Positions 21,851 through 34,015 of a stretch of 64,000 nt of DNA are shown here, one piece after another. Both the position numbers and the translations under genes were made by a program. Within the stretch, counting starts at the first letter, position 1. The number at the start of each line of letters is the position of its first letter. The notes below the pieces were generated by a model that was not told the origin of the DNA, searched no databases, and saw nothing but the letters and a program-made list of their open reading frames with translations. This stretch comes from Selaginella moellendorffii (lineage: Eukaryota; Streptophyta; Lycopodiopsida; Selaginellales; Selaginellaceae). The stretch spans positions 633,774 to 697,773 of the forward strand of contig NW_003314329.1 in assembly GCF_000143415.4 (NCBI RefSeq). The letters are read 5' to 3'.

Positions 21851-24289
21851 CGGCTCGTTTCGAGAGACTGATGCTGGTGAGGTATTTCTGGTTCCGTCAT
21901 CGTGGCTATATTATTTTCTTGCAGCAGAATGTACTTGTGCAGAACCCAAAAAAGAATTTTATAAACGGGAGGGACAATCTCAAACAAAGTTGGATCAGAC
22001 TTGGTTGATGTGGTCCTATTGCTGCTAAGAACAAGCATCAAACCTGGATAGAACACGACAAGGAAGTGCCTTGATGAAATCTCAAGTTCCCCAGGATTTG
22101 AAAGAACAGAGAAGTAATACCTCCCTTAACTTTGCTGCTAATCAAGAGCATAATTTAAACTTCAATACTCAAACAAGCCATCATCGGACATTCAGTCTTT
22201 GGATGCGGATATTGGTTTCTGTTGCAGCAAACCCTGTTTCTCAGAATAAGAAAAGGTAGCTTCACAGGGAACTTAGTGGTGAAATCTTCATTTTATAATG
22301 GTTTCTTTCCTGAGCTTGATAGCCACAGAAAGGACGACAACCTTATAAAACATTCCCACAAGCTGAAGAATTTGCCACAAAACAAGAAATGACCAAGAGC
22401 TAGCGCCGTTGTTTACATTATGGTAAGAAGCAATTAGTGTCCAAATTAGCTCGGAATCTAAGTCTATCAAACTCGTCCCTAAGAGTGGCTAAGAACGAAC
22501 CAGATGAGCTTGGAGAGTCACTGGCCAAGAGGAGGAAGACCCACTATGCAACACTTTTCAAAAGATTGCAAAGAATCTGGAATAAATCACTTGGCCTCTT
22601 CAAATAAGACACGAGATACATGGATAACCATACAAAACCATACAAAATCCGAAAACAAGCCAATCAGTGGTGGACTCTACAGGTTCAAGATGTCGTAACT
22701 AGACCCAATAATTGTGTTAAAACTCTTTTCATTGGCTACAACTGTTGAAAATGTTCATCTTCATTCACTCATTGCTATAAGCACATCTAATATAGGCAAA
22801 ACAACTCCTTCATTGAACAAATCAATCAACAAGATTTGTTCATCTACTATATGTCCTTTCACGAACTTGACATGAGACTTAGCAGGATCATGTGTCTTCA
22901 ACCAGGCCATAGGTGGACCTCTAAGCACGGTGCTATTGAGGCATCGAGGGCATCTGGTTGATATATGGGATCTTGAGCACTTTGCTGGTACTTCCCCAAA
23001 CCCATGCCTTCAGTCCAACCGTGTCTACATAACATCTGATACCCCTTGTTATCAGAAGGGAGACACTTGCCAAACTAGGAGACTCAAACATGATGAATTG
23101 TCATTGAAGACGGTGTGGATTCGGACTGATCCTAGACTGCTGGATGACAGCGATGTTGTCTGGTAGAGGTTGACGAGCATACACCTGTGTAGTGGAAGAG
23201 CCAAAGGCTGCAGGAAGATGGTATTGTTATTGCCATTGATAATGTTGCTCATTGCTTGACAAAACAACAATCTTCCATGTGCCCAAGTTTACAGAACACC
23301 TGGATTTTTTATAAAAATTTGTAGGTCATTGTGGAAGCTGATGACCTGAATTGCGATGGAGCTGAGTGCTTGACCCAAAAGAGAGAGCTGGAAATATGCT
23401 GTATGTGAGTCTCCAGGAATGGCAGTCAAGAAAGACTTGACGCTTTCAACATGCGGATGGGGATCTTCGTCTGGATCTCCTCAAAAAGTAGAAGGATCGC
23501 TACTGTATGTGCCCGCAGATTCAGAGGACATGCTGCCATCTGTTGTGTCTTTTTTCTTGTCAAAGGAGAAGCACAGATTTCCGTGAACTGATCTGTTGAA
23601 ATCCAGATCTTAGATCTAGTCCAAGAAAGTCACACCCTCCCCTCAATGTCCTAGGGCAGTTCGTGACATCTTGGACACATCCAGTGGAGCTGATCTGATC
23701 CACTACCTAGCAGATTTAGTCGTTCAAAGCCCGAAATATACCCATACCTTCCTGTAAGGCACGTAAAACCAATCTGATGGTGAGAGTTATGGCAAACTCT
23801 GTCTAGTGCGTGTTTCTTCACAGCTTCACTCAGTAGGAACTGGACACACTGACTTCTTCTCTAGTGGTGATTTCTTTCTCTTTTCTGTTTTGTTTTCTTT
23901 TCTCTTTCTTTCTTTTCTGTTTTGTTTCACTTTCCTCTTCCTTTCCAGGACAAGGCTATTTCAGGCAGCAAGATTCAACTTGGACTTTGGTTGCAAAGTG
24001 GTAACAATATCAATCATGTGGGAGCTCATTGCATTTACTGGCTCTAGATTCATCAGTTATCAGGTTCTTTTCATTCACTTCATTCTGCACATGTCCCACT
24101 CCATTCTCATCAACTCACAGTCCCAAACTTATCAATCACTTTGTACAACATTGTCCTTTAAGTGCTACACATGCCTGCACCAATATTATTCCATTTTTCC
24201 TGGGCTTGTATTCCATCAAAATGTGCTCAATTGCATGCTTCCCACACAGCTTGGACCCCCGTCACTCACCAGACTGCCCATCTAGTGTG
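21851..24289. other. Unassigned, low-copy-looking DNA
   Basis: No recognised gene. On the minus strand an uninterrupted frame of about 60 codons lies at 22740-22925 (contains GPPMAWLKTHDPAKSHVKF), with further short frames up to about 23600. They may belong to one decayed protein, perhaps a retroelement gag-like gene. A TTTCTTT-rich low-complexity tract at 23865-23945 gives a spurious plus-strand frame. Composition is closer to genic DNA than to the LTR1 repeats. Confidence 0.35.
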
Positions 24290-26905
24290 GCCTAGAGCCT
24301 GCCACACAGGGACCTCTATCTCTGCCCTTGTCTTGTCCCAGCACACTTGAATCCCCCAGCCAGGTGGGGCCCCTAGCCCCCTTGAAGCAATGTAGGACAT
24401 TTCCACACTGAGCCTTGAAGTCTTGTGAGATCCCAAGTTCCTTTACTGCTGTAAAGATTTGCTACCACACCTCCCTAGCCATGTTGCACTCCCACAACAC
24501 ATGATTAACTATTTCCACCTCACCACATTCTTTACACCTCTGTTTTGCCTCCTCTCAAAACCACTGGCCAACTAGGAGACCATTGTTGGCCACCAACCAA
24601 GATGTAACTTTGGCCTTCTCCTGGATCAGGAGCTTTCAGAAGTCTAACATGTTTCCCACCACCTGTTTTGCATCCACACCTTGCACGATCCTACCACAGC
24701 TTTGGAATTTCCTCTCTTGCCTCCTCCTGAGACGTCAGCAGCCCATTCTGTGCCTCTTTGACTGCATATGAGAAAAATCCATTTGCTCCTCGCTGCCATG
24801 CTGTGGGATCCCAATCCAGATCCTCAAGTAACTGCTGCCACCACCATACCAGCAATCCATCCCCTTCTAAGAGGGCTTCTGATTCTACCACATCAAGCCG
24901 TTTGGGAGTCTAGTGCAAAACCTGTATCCACCCTCTGAACTCGTCATCCGATACCTATGGCATTACCTATGTTTCTCCCACAGGGAGAAGCATATCTCCT
25001 CTCATGACTCTAAAGGGTTGCCCTATGTTATCCATTAGTGAAATCACAAACCATACCTCCACATCCTCATTCAACCAGGCAAGAGTGGGGGCCATGAAGG
25101 CTTGGGATGAACCCAGCGGGAACCGCTTCACGCCCTGTTCCTCTCACTCTGAGTCCCTCTGCACCGTGATGAAGTCTCCTGTTCTGAGGTGATGTCTCGG
25201 CCACTCGCCCCTTTCCTTTGTTGTGTTTGCTGCACGCAAGAGTTGTAGAATATTCAGCCGGAGGTTCTGTCTTTGCCATGGGCCAAAACCCTATAGCTGT
25301 CTCACCATTGTCCTAGTGTCCTTGTCCAAAAGCCATTGGAGTGGAGTTTCCTCCAGATGGTATAGTGTGGCTCCCTACCTAGTGTGCTGTCCCCCATCTG
25401 GAATAGTGCATTGAAGAATAGGGGCTGGTTGAGCCAGTCCTCTGCCCTTCTCGGGGTGACCTACAATAGTGGGAATGTTCTCCACAATTGATGGATACCC
25501 TGGATCAAATTGCCTCCTTTGACCACCTACGTTAGCCCCTCCGCAAAAAGCCAATATGGATCTGCCTGCCAGACCTAGGCAGCATTGTGCTTGGGGCAAA
25601 TTTCCATCAAGCTCTATCGAAAGATGAGACGCCACAGTTGCCAACCTGGCTGAAGTCCCATGAGTATAACCTTGTATCTCATTGCCTTTGGGTCAATGAT
25701 ACCCAGTCCTCCTAGGATTCGTGGCCAAGCTGTAGACTGGTATGCAACCTTTGCCATTGTGTATCCTATGGCCAACGCCCCTCTCCACACATATGTGCAT
25801 ACCATGGCTCTCACCTTCTTTATTATGGACTCCAGAACAGGCCAAATCGCCAGGTGGTACCAAATGCTGGGCAGCACCACACATTTAGCCACTACAATCC
25901 TCGCTGGGATTCCGAGTTTCCTTAGGGCCCACTTCTGGATGGCCGTGTGGATTCTCCTGAGCAAGATGTCATCCTACAACACAACACTAAACTTTGTGCC
26001 TACCTGGATGCCCAAGTATTTGATCTGGCATCATCTCTAGAGTTATTGGAAGCCAATTGGAAGCCAATTAGAAGCCAATTGCTTGTCCCCATCATTTGAT
26101 CCCTGGCTTCCCCCAATTGATCCCAATTGATTTGCTCCAGTTTATTGCTGCTCCTGCAGCAAGGTTGGCTGCATCTAGATTCTCTAGTGTAACAAGCAAA
26201 AACAGTGGCTTGTTGTCCGCAAGTGCCTTGTCCAGCAGTTCTTGGTTAACCCTTTATGTCCCCGGGAGCTGTTGCCATTCTGTAGGGAGTGCCAAGCCTT
26301 TTACATCTCCTCTAGTGGCTAGAAAAGGCCCCAAGTGCCTTTGTGATGATGAGAAACAAATAGGGGGCGAGAGGACATCCCTTTCTTACTGACCTCCCTA
26401 GTTGAAAGCTCACTCCTGTCTTGCCATTTATCATGACATGACTCTCTGCTCCTTGGTATAGTAGTGAGCTCCTTGTGACCATCACCTGTGGAATCCCAAT
26501 CCTCTACATGCACTCTTCTAAAAAGTTCCAGTCCACTCTGTTGTACGCTTTTTCGAAGTCCAACAGCCACACCACAATTTGTTGTTTCAAGATCTCTGCC
26601 CATTGCTGTGCCAGTAAGTAGGTCCATATGTTCTCTAAGATCTGATGTCCTGTCACAAACCCTATCTGCCGTTCTCTGATGATCAGAGGCATTACTGGCT
26701 GGAGTTTGAGTGACATTGCCTTCACATAGATTTTGCATGATGTGTTGAGCATGGTGATTGGTCTCCAATTCCTGAGCTCTTGCAAATCCCCTCACTTGGG
26801 AATGAGGGTAATTTGGCCCTCTTGGATTTCCCTAGGCAGTGCCTCATTTTGCTGTGTGCACCTCCATGTCTATAGTAACATTGGGCCAAAGGCACCCAAA
26901 TGTTG
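24290..26905 (-). pseudogene. LINE reverse transcriptase region, decayed
   Basis: Minus-strand non-LTR retrotransposon. Reading down the coordinates: a lead-in PREIQEGQITLIPK, then ELRNWRPITMLN, IGFVTGHQI and WLLDFEKAYNRVDWNFLEE (26785-26500), all typical LINE RT blocks. ADNKPLFL (near 26215) follows. MLRRIHTAIQKWALRKLGIP (25964 down) is the post-RT region. A zinc-binding C-terminal motif reads CKECGEVEIVNHVLWECN with an AREVW tail (about 24550-24430). Frameshifts and stops are common. The 5' end is cut at 26905 by MULE copy 1, and the LINE resumes at 33944-34015 and 52592-53713. Confidence 0.85.
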
Positions 26906-27170
26906 GGGGCTGGGTAGTTTTTGAGTTGAGCTCACAAGTTGAGCTCAAGTCAATAAAAGTTAATGAAAGTCAATATAGTCCACCAAATACAAAAGATGAT
27001 GTTTAAATGATTGGTTCGGGACGAACCAACAATTCTATTCAAAACTTAAGATATATTTTCAATCCAAGGAAAAGCTAAATAATATAAGTCTAATAAGAAA
27101 ATAAATATCATAAGTCAAAGAAAAAACTCTATATTACCACTAAAAATTTTGACTAAAAAAAGAACTAAAC

Positions 27171-30100
27171 TTAGTCTTCCTTGGCATCCACATCCACAAA
27201 AGGAGGAGTTCGTATAGTATTATGCTCTCTAATTGTGGGCTCTTGTTGTATATGAGCTTGCGCCATTGCTTCTGCATAACATAGCAAATTACAGCCCACG
27301 TCATCGATCCACCTAATATACACAACCATGATGGAATTACTATAATGAAAAATTTATACTTTATTATCACTTGTTATAAAATGTCCCAAGAACACCTTCA
27401 AATGCACTCTCCTTCAATAGTGCAAAAACTACACTCCCAGTCTCTTTAGCCGCTAGCACCATCAAACCAAAACCTGTTGTAGCATCAAGCACAATTCCCT
27501 TAGGAGGACAAAACAACTCTAGAAGGATTTGCATGGCCTTTGGTGAACGGTGTTGATAGCTAGGGAATTTTATATGATGGTCCTTGTTGATGACATTCGG
27601 GATGATATCTGTTGAGCTATCATAACCTGGCAATGCCAAACCTGCACGCTCATCAGCTCGTGTAATACTGTGACAGCAAGAGTAGCACCAGAGAGCATGG
27701 TAGTGCCATGCTAAAACCTACAATGAAAAGAGACAATCAATTTAAGATATTAAAAATAAGGAAATGCAAACCTTTTGGATTTGGCCACTTGCTCCTTTTG
27801 TTTCGACTAGGATGTTTGAGAGTAGGCAGCCTGATGCAAACTCAACCAATCTAGAGTCATCATTCTCTACCATCATTGCAAGAAGACTTCCCCAAAATAA
27901 AAAATGGAGAAGAATGACTAGCATAATGCCCTCATATTGCAACACCTTGGATGCCACATCCACCGCTTGAGAAATATGGTCCGGTCAAAAGATGTTCCAG
28001 GATGGAGCATTGCCTTGTATAGGTGGTAACTTATTAGGCAGGTTAAAGAATGCGAGGTCGATGCCGAAAGTATTGTTCATTCCCAATCCTCACATCCATC
28101 GATGGAATATAGAAGACTCTCAGCTCATGTTGTTGGAAAGCTGAAAGTAGTCCCCAATAATTATTCCACATTGCCAACACTTCCCATAGGAGAAAGAGGG
28201 CAAACTTGAATAATGTTCAAAACCGGGAAATATTAAAGTTAATACTTGTTTTTTTTCATACCTATTTATGTGAAGCCGATAAAGATAACTCTTGTGTAAA
28301 CGCTCCTAGGTTTGGACTTCCCGGGAGGTCACCCAGCCCAGTACTATTCAAACCCAAGGACGCTTAACCCCAAATATCCCAAGACACTTAACCGATTGGA
28401 AAAGGGGGTGCACTCTTGTTCATGGGCCCTTTCCCTTTATATTTGAACCCCATGGATCGTCTCTCAAGTCGTTCCCTTTGGTTGCTTACAATCCACCACG
28501 CTTCCCTGCAAGTTCACGCCCTCGTGAATGGAAGCTGAGAGCCACAGCTCTCCCGAGAGCCCCGCTCTCTTGACACCCTACCCCTCGGGTCGAGCCCAGC
28601 GGGAGCAAACTGGACCAGCCAGATGTCAATCAACATGTGGTGTGATTCCCCTAGCCAACCAACAGTGTCGGACCCGAGACCGCTCCGATACTAAGTTGTA
28701 AATGCTCCTAGGTTTGGACTTCCCGGGAGGTCACCCAGCCCAGTACTATTCAAACCCAAGGGCTTAACCCCAAATATCCCAAGACCCTTAACCGATTGGA
28801 AAAGGGGGTGCACTCTTGTTCATGGGCCCTTTCCCTTTATATTTGAACCCCATGGATCGTCTCTCAAGTCGTTCCCTTTGGTTGCTTACATCTTGGAGGT
28901 CATCCTCTATAGTAGTGGGGAGGGATGGAAAGAATGCATTTGTATGTCAACGTATAGAGTGCTAGCTGGTTTCTCCGACATCTACAACCAAATTACAATA
29001 AACAAGGTCATTGGAAATCAAATTCTTACTCTCTTGGATGTCCTCACTATGGAGTTGCTTTCGTACATTTCGAGCAGTTGGGGCTAGATGAGCAGCGGCA
29101 GTAGGATCTAAGAGCAATTGCTATAAGATGAGATGGGGCAGGAGAGTTTTCAGCCGGGTTCTCCACTCATTCGTCTTCAGTCTACTCAATATAAATCTCG
29201 TCCCTATCCTGAGGCATCTCCACTCCCTCTAAAAGTGCCTCTACAATAAAGTAGAAACATAAGTTACTACTAGCAAATTTTAGTCATCAAACCTGGATGA
29301 CACTTGAGGTAGAGATCAAGCTCAAAAGGTGACGATGGCATTTGCCTCCATAACTCCAAGTACCATGAACAAAATTCTTGCTCCTGCATAGTGGGACAAT
29401 TGAACTCTGGCTTATACATGCCAAGTTTCTTCCCACTAGTTAAGAGCTTGAGAAAAACACTTGCTATGTACACTGGAGCACTTGGGCAATGATTTAAATA
29501 CCTACAAAAGAGCCATGATTAAATAAACAAATCAATTTCTTGTAATATACCTATATGCCATGTGGCGCGAGAAAAATGGTTGGCCCGGATGGTTCTTGAA
29601 ATCCATAGAGCTTGAGCTGCCATCAGGAAGCCATCCATCCCCAAGCTCTTGAAGGGAAGCTCGAATATATTCTGGAAGTGTTATGCCAATGTGGGCACTA
29701 GTAAGGAACTTCGTATCCCATACTTGAAGTAGCTCCTTAGCAGTTGCAATACTCTGAGTGATATAGAGCTTCTCCTTCATCACATTCTCAAGTATGCTCT
29801 CCAACCTTTTATCATTGTTATGATGCCAAGTGTTGAAGAGCTCTAAGCATGAGGTTTGTTCGTTGAAGGAGAGCTTGATTTTTGCAATGTTATAGATCAA
29901 TTCTTCAGGTGCTTTACCATTTCTTGCAAGGATAAGGATTTCAAAGTGGAATGAGAAATCTAAAAGGGACTAACTTACTACCACGAGAGCATATCTCTGC
30001 AATGCAATCCAGCCAATCTTTATCGCCTTGAATGTCTACAATCGCAAGTAGCTTCTTCACCTTTGATTTTTTTGAGTTCAAAATGCACTGCTCAATTTGT

Positions 30101-31425
30101 CATAGTTCAAGGTTCTTTTGCACTTCATCCATCACTTGCGTAATCTTCAAATATGAGTTTTGCTCTGCCTTGACAATTGGCTAAAAGGAAAATTTGTGTG
30201 TAGAAAACACAAGTTCATGTAAGAAAAGGATACCTTTGCCCAAATTGCAACCAAAAAATCCATAGGCACTTGATACTATATAAGCAACTCTTGGCCTTTA
30301 CGTGCTACAAGCTTTGCTTGAATTGCTTCCATAACCTCACAACTATACAGCATTTGGATTTCCTCGAGAGAAAGCATACCAACATATCGAATGTGCTTGA
30401 TATCATGGACCAAGGTATGTGCTTGGAAAGCAAACTAATTAAGCCTGTAACATAGTTGGTGAGAATAAAGGTTACTAGTAAATGATTCTTACATGTTGAT
30501 CTTGTGACATGCCAAGTTGAGCCTCACAGCTTGGTTTTGATCCTGTGGCTTCATAAGTGTCACTAGAACACAAATATGTTGTTCATCATCATTTTGGAAC
30601 TTCTCTTGGATACACCTCCAAAACGCTGACCACCTGTGGTTTTCATCAATAATGAAGAACATCAAGCCTACAAAGGCTTGTGTCTCTTTATGGCATGCCA
30701 TCAAAGTATCAAACTCTTGAGATTTCCTCTGCCATATTTGATCCCAAGTTTGCTCGATCTCATGAGTAACCATGTCTATGCAATTTTTTTCCAGGGAATG
30801 ATGACAACACAATAAATGATCCAATAGTGTGCCCAAATCCAATCTCTGTGAAAGAGGTATAAATAGCCATGTTGAGGTTGTAGGCTGAGTGCACGCAATG
30901 ACTTTGCTTAAGACGGCAAAGTGGAATCTAAAGATGTTGGTATCTTTTTCAAGCCATTTCACCTAACACCTTATTGATAGTTTGTTCTTAAGCTTAGACA
31001 ATAGTCTTGCCTACTTGCTCATTCAAGATTGTGTCAGCTTCTAGCATAGTTACCACCTCATTTCTCTGACCTTCAGGAGTAGTAACATGTTCACCATTTC
31101 CACTACTAAGATCTGCCCCACCACCTATAGCACCAGGTGCCTCATTTCTGCCACTAAGTTCCACACCACCACTTATGGCACTACCACCAGTAGCTTCTCC
31201 TGTGCTATAGCTAGCTTTTGCATTTCCACACTCTCTAGAACCATCTGGCTCCTGCATGCTAACACTTGGATGGATCTGGACACCACTGCTCCCACCATGG
31301 TCTTCCTTTGAAGTAGCGCGTTGAACTTGTGAGGTGTCCCTAGTGAATCTAGCACAATGATTTAGTCATTTTCCTAGAGAACGGGTCCATTGAGGTTGAC
31401 CAGCATGCTTCTTCTATTGTGGCAT
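27171..31425 (-). pseudogene. ParB-like/DNA methyltransferase-like transposon gene, copy 1
   Basis: Multi-exon gene read from the minus strand, start at 31425 (MPQ...), stop at 27171. Regions in order: a Gly/Glu-rich N-terminus (31257-30994); a ParB-like block around 30655-30600 with FFIIDENHRWSAFWRCIQ, then ICVLVTL and AVRLNLACHKI, matching the fold's D-G/E-x-H-R-x-x-A pattern; an alpha-rich middle (29900-29270); then beta-class methyltransferase motifs. Motif IV is IIIGDYFQL followed by FGIDLAFFNLPNKLPP (about 28165-28030). A helix-strand unit lies at 27963-27742. Motif I with lead-in is HRSPKAMQILLELFCPPKG then IVLDATTGFGLMVLAAKE (27570-27450). The tail ends PPFVDVDAKED. Motif IV is NLPN rather than DPPY, so catalysis is doubtful. 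In-frame stops are present, one already at the fourth codon. Roughly 85% identical to copy 2 in the motif I exon. Confidence 0.7.
28295..28890 (-). mobile_element. Cassandra-type TRIM 1
   Basis: Terminal-repeat retrotransposon in miniature. LTRs are 28295-28490 and 28697-28890 (TGTAA...CTTACA). Target duplication TCTTG is exact at 28290-28294 and 28891-28895, and the empty site is preserved in MULE copy 2 at about 41310-41325 (AACTCTTGGAGGTC). Each LTR contains, on the minus strand, a segment close to the 3' half of 5S rRNA: AAGCGTCCTTGGG... and GGGTGACCTCCCGGGAAGTC, the box C part of the pol III promoter. The primer-binding site (CTTAGTATCGGAGC on the minus strand) is worn. It has no coding capacity. 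Confidence 0.9.
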
Positions 31426-31490
31426 GATTTATATGTTTGCATGAAAATGACAAATAAACTTGAGTAAACATTAAAAAAACCGTGAAGCAG

Positions 31491-31880
31491 TTCCCTTAGC
31501 ACTAGGAAGATTGGTTCGTCACCGAACTAATCTTCTTAGCGCCAAGGGAACAAAAAAAAGAAGAAAAGAAGCAGTTCCCTTCGCACTAGAAAGATTGGTT
31601 CGTCGCCCAACTGATCTTCTTAGTGCCAAGGGAACAAAAAAAAGAAGAAAAGAAGCAGTTCCCTTGGTGCTGGGAAGATTGGTTCGTCGCTGAACCAATC
31701 TTCTCAATGCCAATGGAACAACAAGAAACAAAAAAAACCCATAATCTATTGTGCTAGGAAGATTGGTTTGTCGCTGAACCAATCTTCTCAGCACCAATGG
31801 AACAACAAGAAACAAAAAAAAACCGAGAATTTGATGTGCTGGGAAGATCGGTTTGCTACCGAACCAATCATTCCAGCATG
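31491..31880. repeat. Five tandem hairpin repeats in the divergent spacer, copy 1
   Basis: About five units with an 84-bp period. Each core is a near-perfect 60-base inverted repeat: TTCCCTTAGCACTAGGAAGA, TTGGTTCGTCACCGAACTAA, TCTTCTTAGCGCCAAGGGAA, joined by an A/G-rich linker (ACAAAAAAAAGAAGAAAAGA). Unit starts are near 31491, 31575, 31659, 31745 and 31829, the last two more diverged. They lie between the ParB/methyltransferase start (31425) and the transposase side. Because 84 is a multiple of three, a spurious repetitive reading frame runs through. Confidence 0.9.
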
Positions 31881-31959
31881 AAGTAGCCGTGAGGCGCAAG
31901 TTACTTGCGAGCTAGGAGCAAAAGATGGGGAGATGGAAAAATAGGAGAGAGAGGCATAC

Positions 31960-33745
31960 TTTGTTTTAGGAGTGTCTTTTTAGTGTCTTGAAGAGCATCT
32001 AGAGTCTTGATTGAGAAGCATCTTAAAGCATTCAAACGTTTTTCTCCTTGCTCAAACCCTAGCAGTAAAACCCTAAAAATTAGAGGTCACAATCAATTTT
32101 TTAACAGTATTTGGATATATTTATAAGACAAATCCACTATGAACATAGATTTCACGTGTTCTTTCCAAGGAGACAATCATTCAATGCTTTAGATATTAAT
32201 TGTATAATTGATTGTGAGAAGAATAATATTGTTGAAGTGAATGGGGTTATAAGGGAGAGGCAAAGGCAAATGAGTGGTGCATATGGTGGAGTGAAGGAGA
32301 CAAAATGCCAATTGAACCTTCCATAGATGAAATGTTGGTTTGTTTGGTGGGAAGTTCAAATGTTTTTCTAGGGTTATTATATTCTCTATGTAAGTTTTCT
32401 CTCATTTTTCTTTTTTTATCATTTTCAAATGTTACATTTTTCCTACGATAAACCACTTGATAACATTGCACTTACACCAACAATTAATCTCTTTGAGAGC
32501 AAACATTGGAGTTGGAGAACTTCCAAAGTAGGGAAAAGAAAAGTATTCCTCTATGAAGCTACACTCTCCGACCTCACTAGATCTCTTGAGCAGTCATCAA
32601 AAGCTTTGGCTGCACAGGAAGCAAGGTTTGGTAGTACATGTCTAAACTTAGAGAAGCTTCAAGAGCGGGTTGGTAGAAGGACAACACCAGTAATAGGGTC
32701 AATATCTAAGATGGTGGGGGAAGTTGTTACTGGAACTCCTATGGAATCAAGTTATGAACCACTTGGGGACATGAGGACAACCCATTTGAAGAGTCAACAA
32801 ACATTTGATGGGCCCAACATCACTCCTTTTAGCTCTTACCATCCAGAGTTTGACTACCATTCTATTCCATGACACTGGAGAAGAACTAAGGAACGTGGAG
32901 TGGAGGAGGGAGGAGGTGCCAATTGTTACATAAGTAAATCTAGTGCCAAAGGTTGAGAAGATTATTGCTCTTGAGCCAGTTTCTTGTATCAATTGGGCAA
33001 TTCAAAGGGTCAGTGCCAAGAGTAATGCACACTGCTCCGGAATAATTGGGAGTCGAGGTCAGTGTCTTGCATTTGTGCGCTTAGGTTCAAGTTCTTTAGC
33101 AGTACCATGTTTCTGGGCTGTCGAGATCTAGGGTTAAAGAGCCGCTAGTCAAGTTGGATTTACTATTGTGGGATTGATGTTACTCATACAAGCTAGATCC
33201 ATAGCTCAATTATCTCGAAGCTAGATTCTGTGCCAGAGGAGTGGCCAGTTGAGCAAAGCTACAATCTTTTGAAAGAAGAGATTGAAAGTTTGGAGAGAGC
33301 TGGTTTCAAGCTGAAGACTTCCTTAAATGTTATTATTGATACTGCTATGTCACCAATGTCAACACTAGACTGGCATACATGACCAGCTAGAAATGGGAAG
33401 GTTGTACAATATAGGTATTTCATTTCAAAAGGTGCATAAGAGAAGATCAAGCTAGCAAAGGCATTGAAATGCACAATCACAAGGATAAACTACATCAGTG
33501 CCGTGGCTAAGGAGTTTGTTGTTATGACTGAGCTGTGAAAGGGTATGAGCTACACTATCAGAATCTGCAAAAATCCATCTTGGACCTGTCTAGATTTTAC
33601 ACAGAGGGAGAATAGGGGAAAGGTATATTTAGCCTGTAAGCACATCTATTACATTTTTATGCAGGAACAAAACCAAGATCCTAAAGTCGACCATCACATC
33701 TATCAGGCATGCCTTACAATTGCAGAGCTTGAGAAGTGTTTCTAG
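31960..33745 (+). pseudogene. Mutator-like transposase, core deleted, copy 1
   Basis: Plus-strand remnant of the gene seen more fully in copy 2 at 48955-51979. The N-terminal and catalytic core parts are missing or replaced by about 300 bp of unrecognised DNA. The middle part is kept (32429-32872: HWSWRTSKVGKRKVFLYEA, DLTRSLEQSSKALAAQEARF). The C-terminal SWIM finger is kept (33545-33745: CTC in a shifted or substituted form, LDFTQRENRGKVYLACKHIY). Several stops interrupt it. Confidence 0.75.
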
Positions 33746-33943
33746 ATTGCTTGTAGTGTTCGGATCTATATTTATATTTGTATTTTATTGATCGAATTAC
33801 TTGGAAATATAGATTAAATCAAAATTTGAAAAATGAAAAGATGTTGGTTCAGGAGGACAAACCAATGTTTTCCTTGTGTTTGAGAAGTCATGAACTCAGC
33901 TCGTGAGCTCATAAACTCAAAACCTTCTCGGGCTCCAATGCTG

Positions 33944-34015
33944 GGAGGAGGCCATCCCCTCCTAGGAGTTTGTTATCACTCAACTTCTCTAGTGTAGTGT
34001 GCAAGTCCTCTAGAG
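33944..34015 (-). pseudogene. LINE fragment between two insertions
   Basis: Minus-strand reading gives LEDLHTTLEKLSDNKLLGGD then GLLPAL, the block that precedes the LINE RT core (NNK-PGPDGLP in typical LINEs). It joins the RT sequence at 26905 once MULE copy 1 is removed. Element F cuts it at 34015. Confidence 0.75.

Larger units (their letters stand above)
26906..33935. mobile_element. MULE copy 1 with divergent ParB-methyltransferase and transposase genes
   Basis: DNA transposon with imperfect terminal inverted repeats: GGGGCTGGGTAGTTTTTGAG at the left, and GAGCCCGAGAAGGTTTTGAG as reverse complement of the right end. Flanks are AAATGTTG (26898-26905) and CAATGCTG (33936-33943), an 8-bp target duplication with two differences. 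The LINE sequence is continuous across it. It carries a minus-strand ParB/methyltransferase-like gene (27171-31425), a hairpin-repeat spacer (31491-31880) and a transposase gene with its core deleted (31960-33745). A Cassandra TRIM is inserted at 28295-28890. Confidence 0.85.

Noticed and set aside
23806-24285. 159-codon plus-strand frame rich in Phe/Leu/Ser
   Set aside because: It starts in a TTTCTTT low-complexity tract and overlaps, on the opposite strand, the C-terminal end of the LINE. No domain is seen.
25660-26040. Plus-strand frames of 60-126 codons over 24580-26680
   Set aside because: They are antisense shadows of the LINE reverse transcriptase region, whose minus-strand translation has clear motifs.
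31491-31880. CRISPR-like direct repeats
   Set aside because: Units are contiguous hairpins with one shared linker and no unique spacers, in plant transposon DNA.
31511-31899. Repetitive frames (RLVRR, NLLSAKGTKKRRKE) in the hairpin region
   Set aside because: The 84-bp period keeps the frame open; both strands give similar repetitive peptides. Better explained as tandem hairpins.
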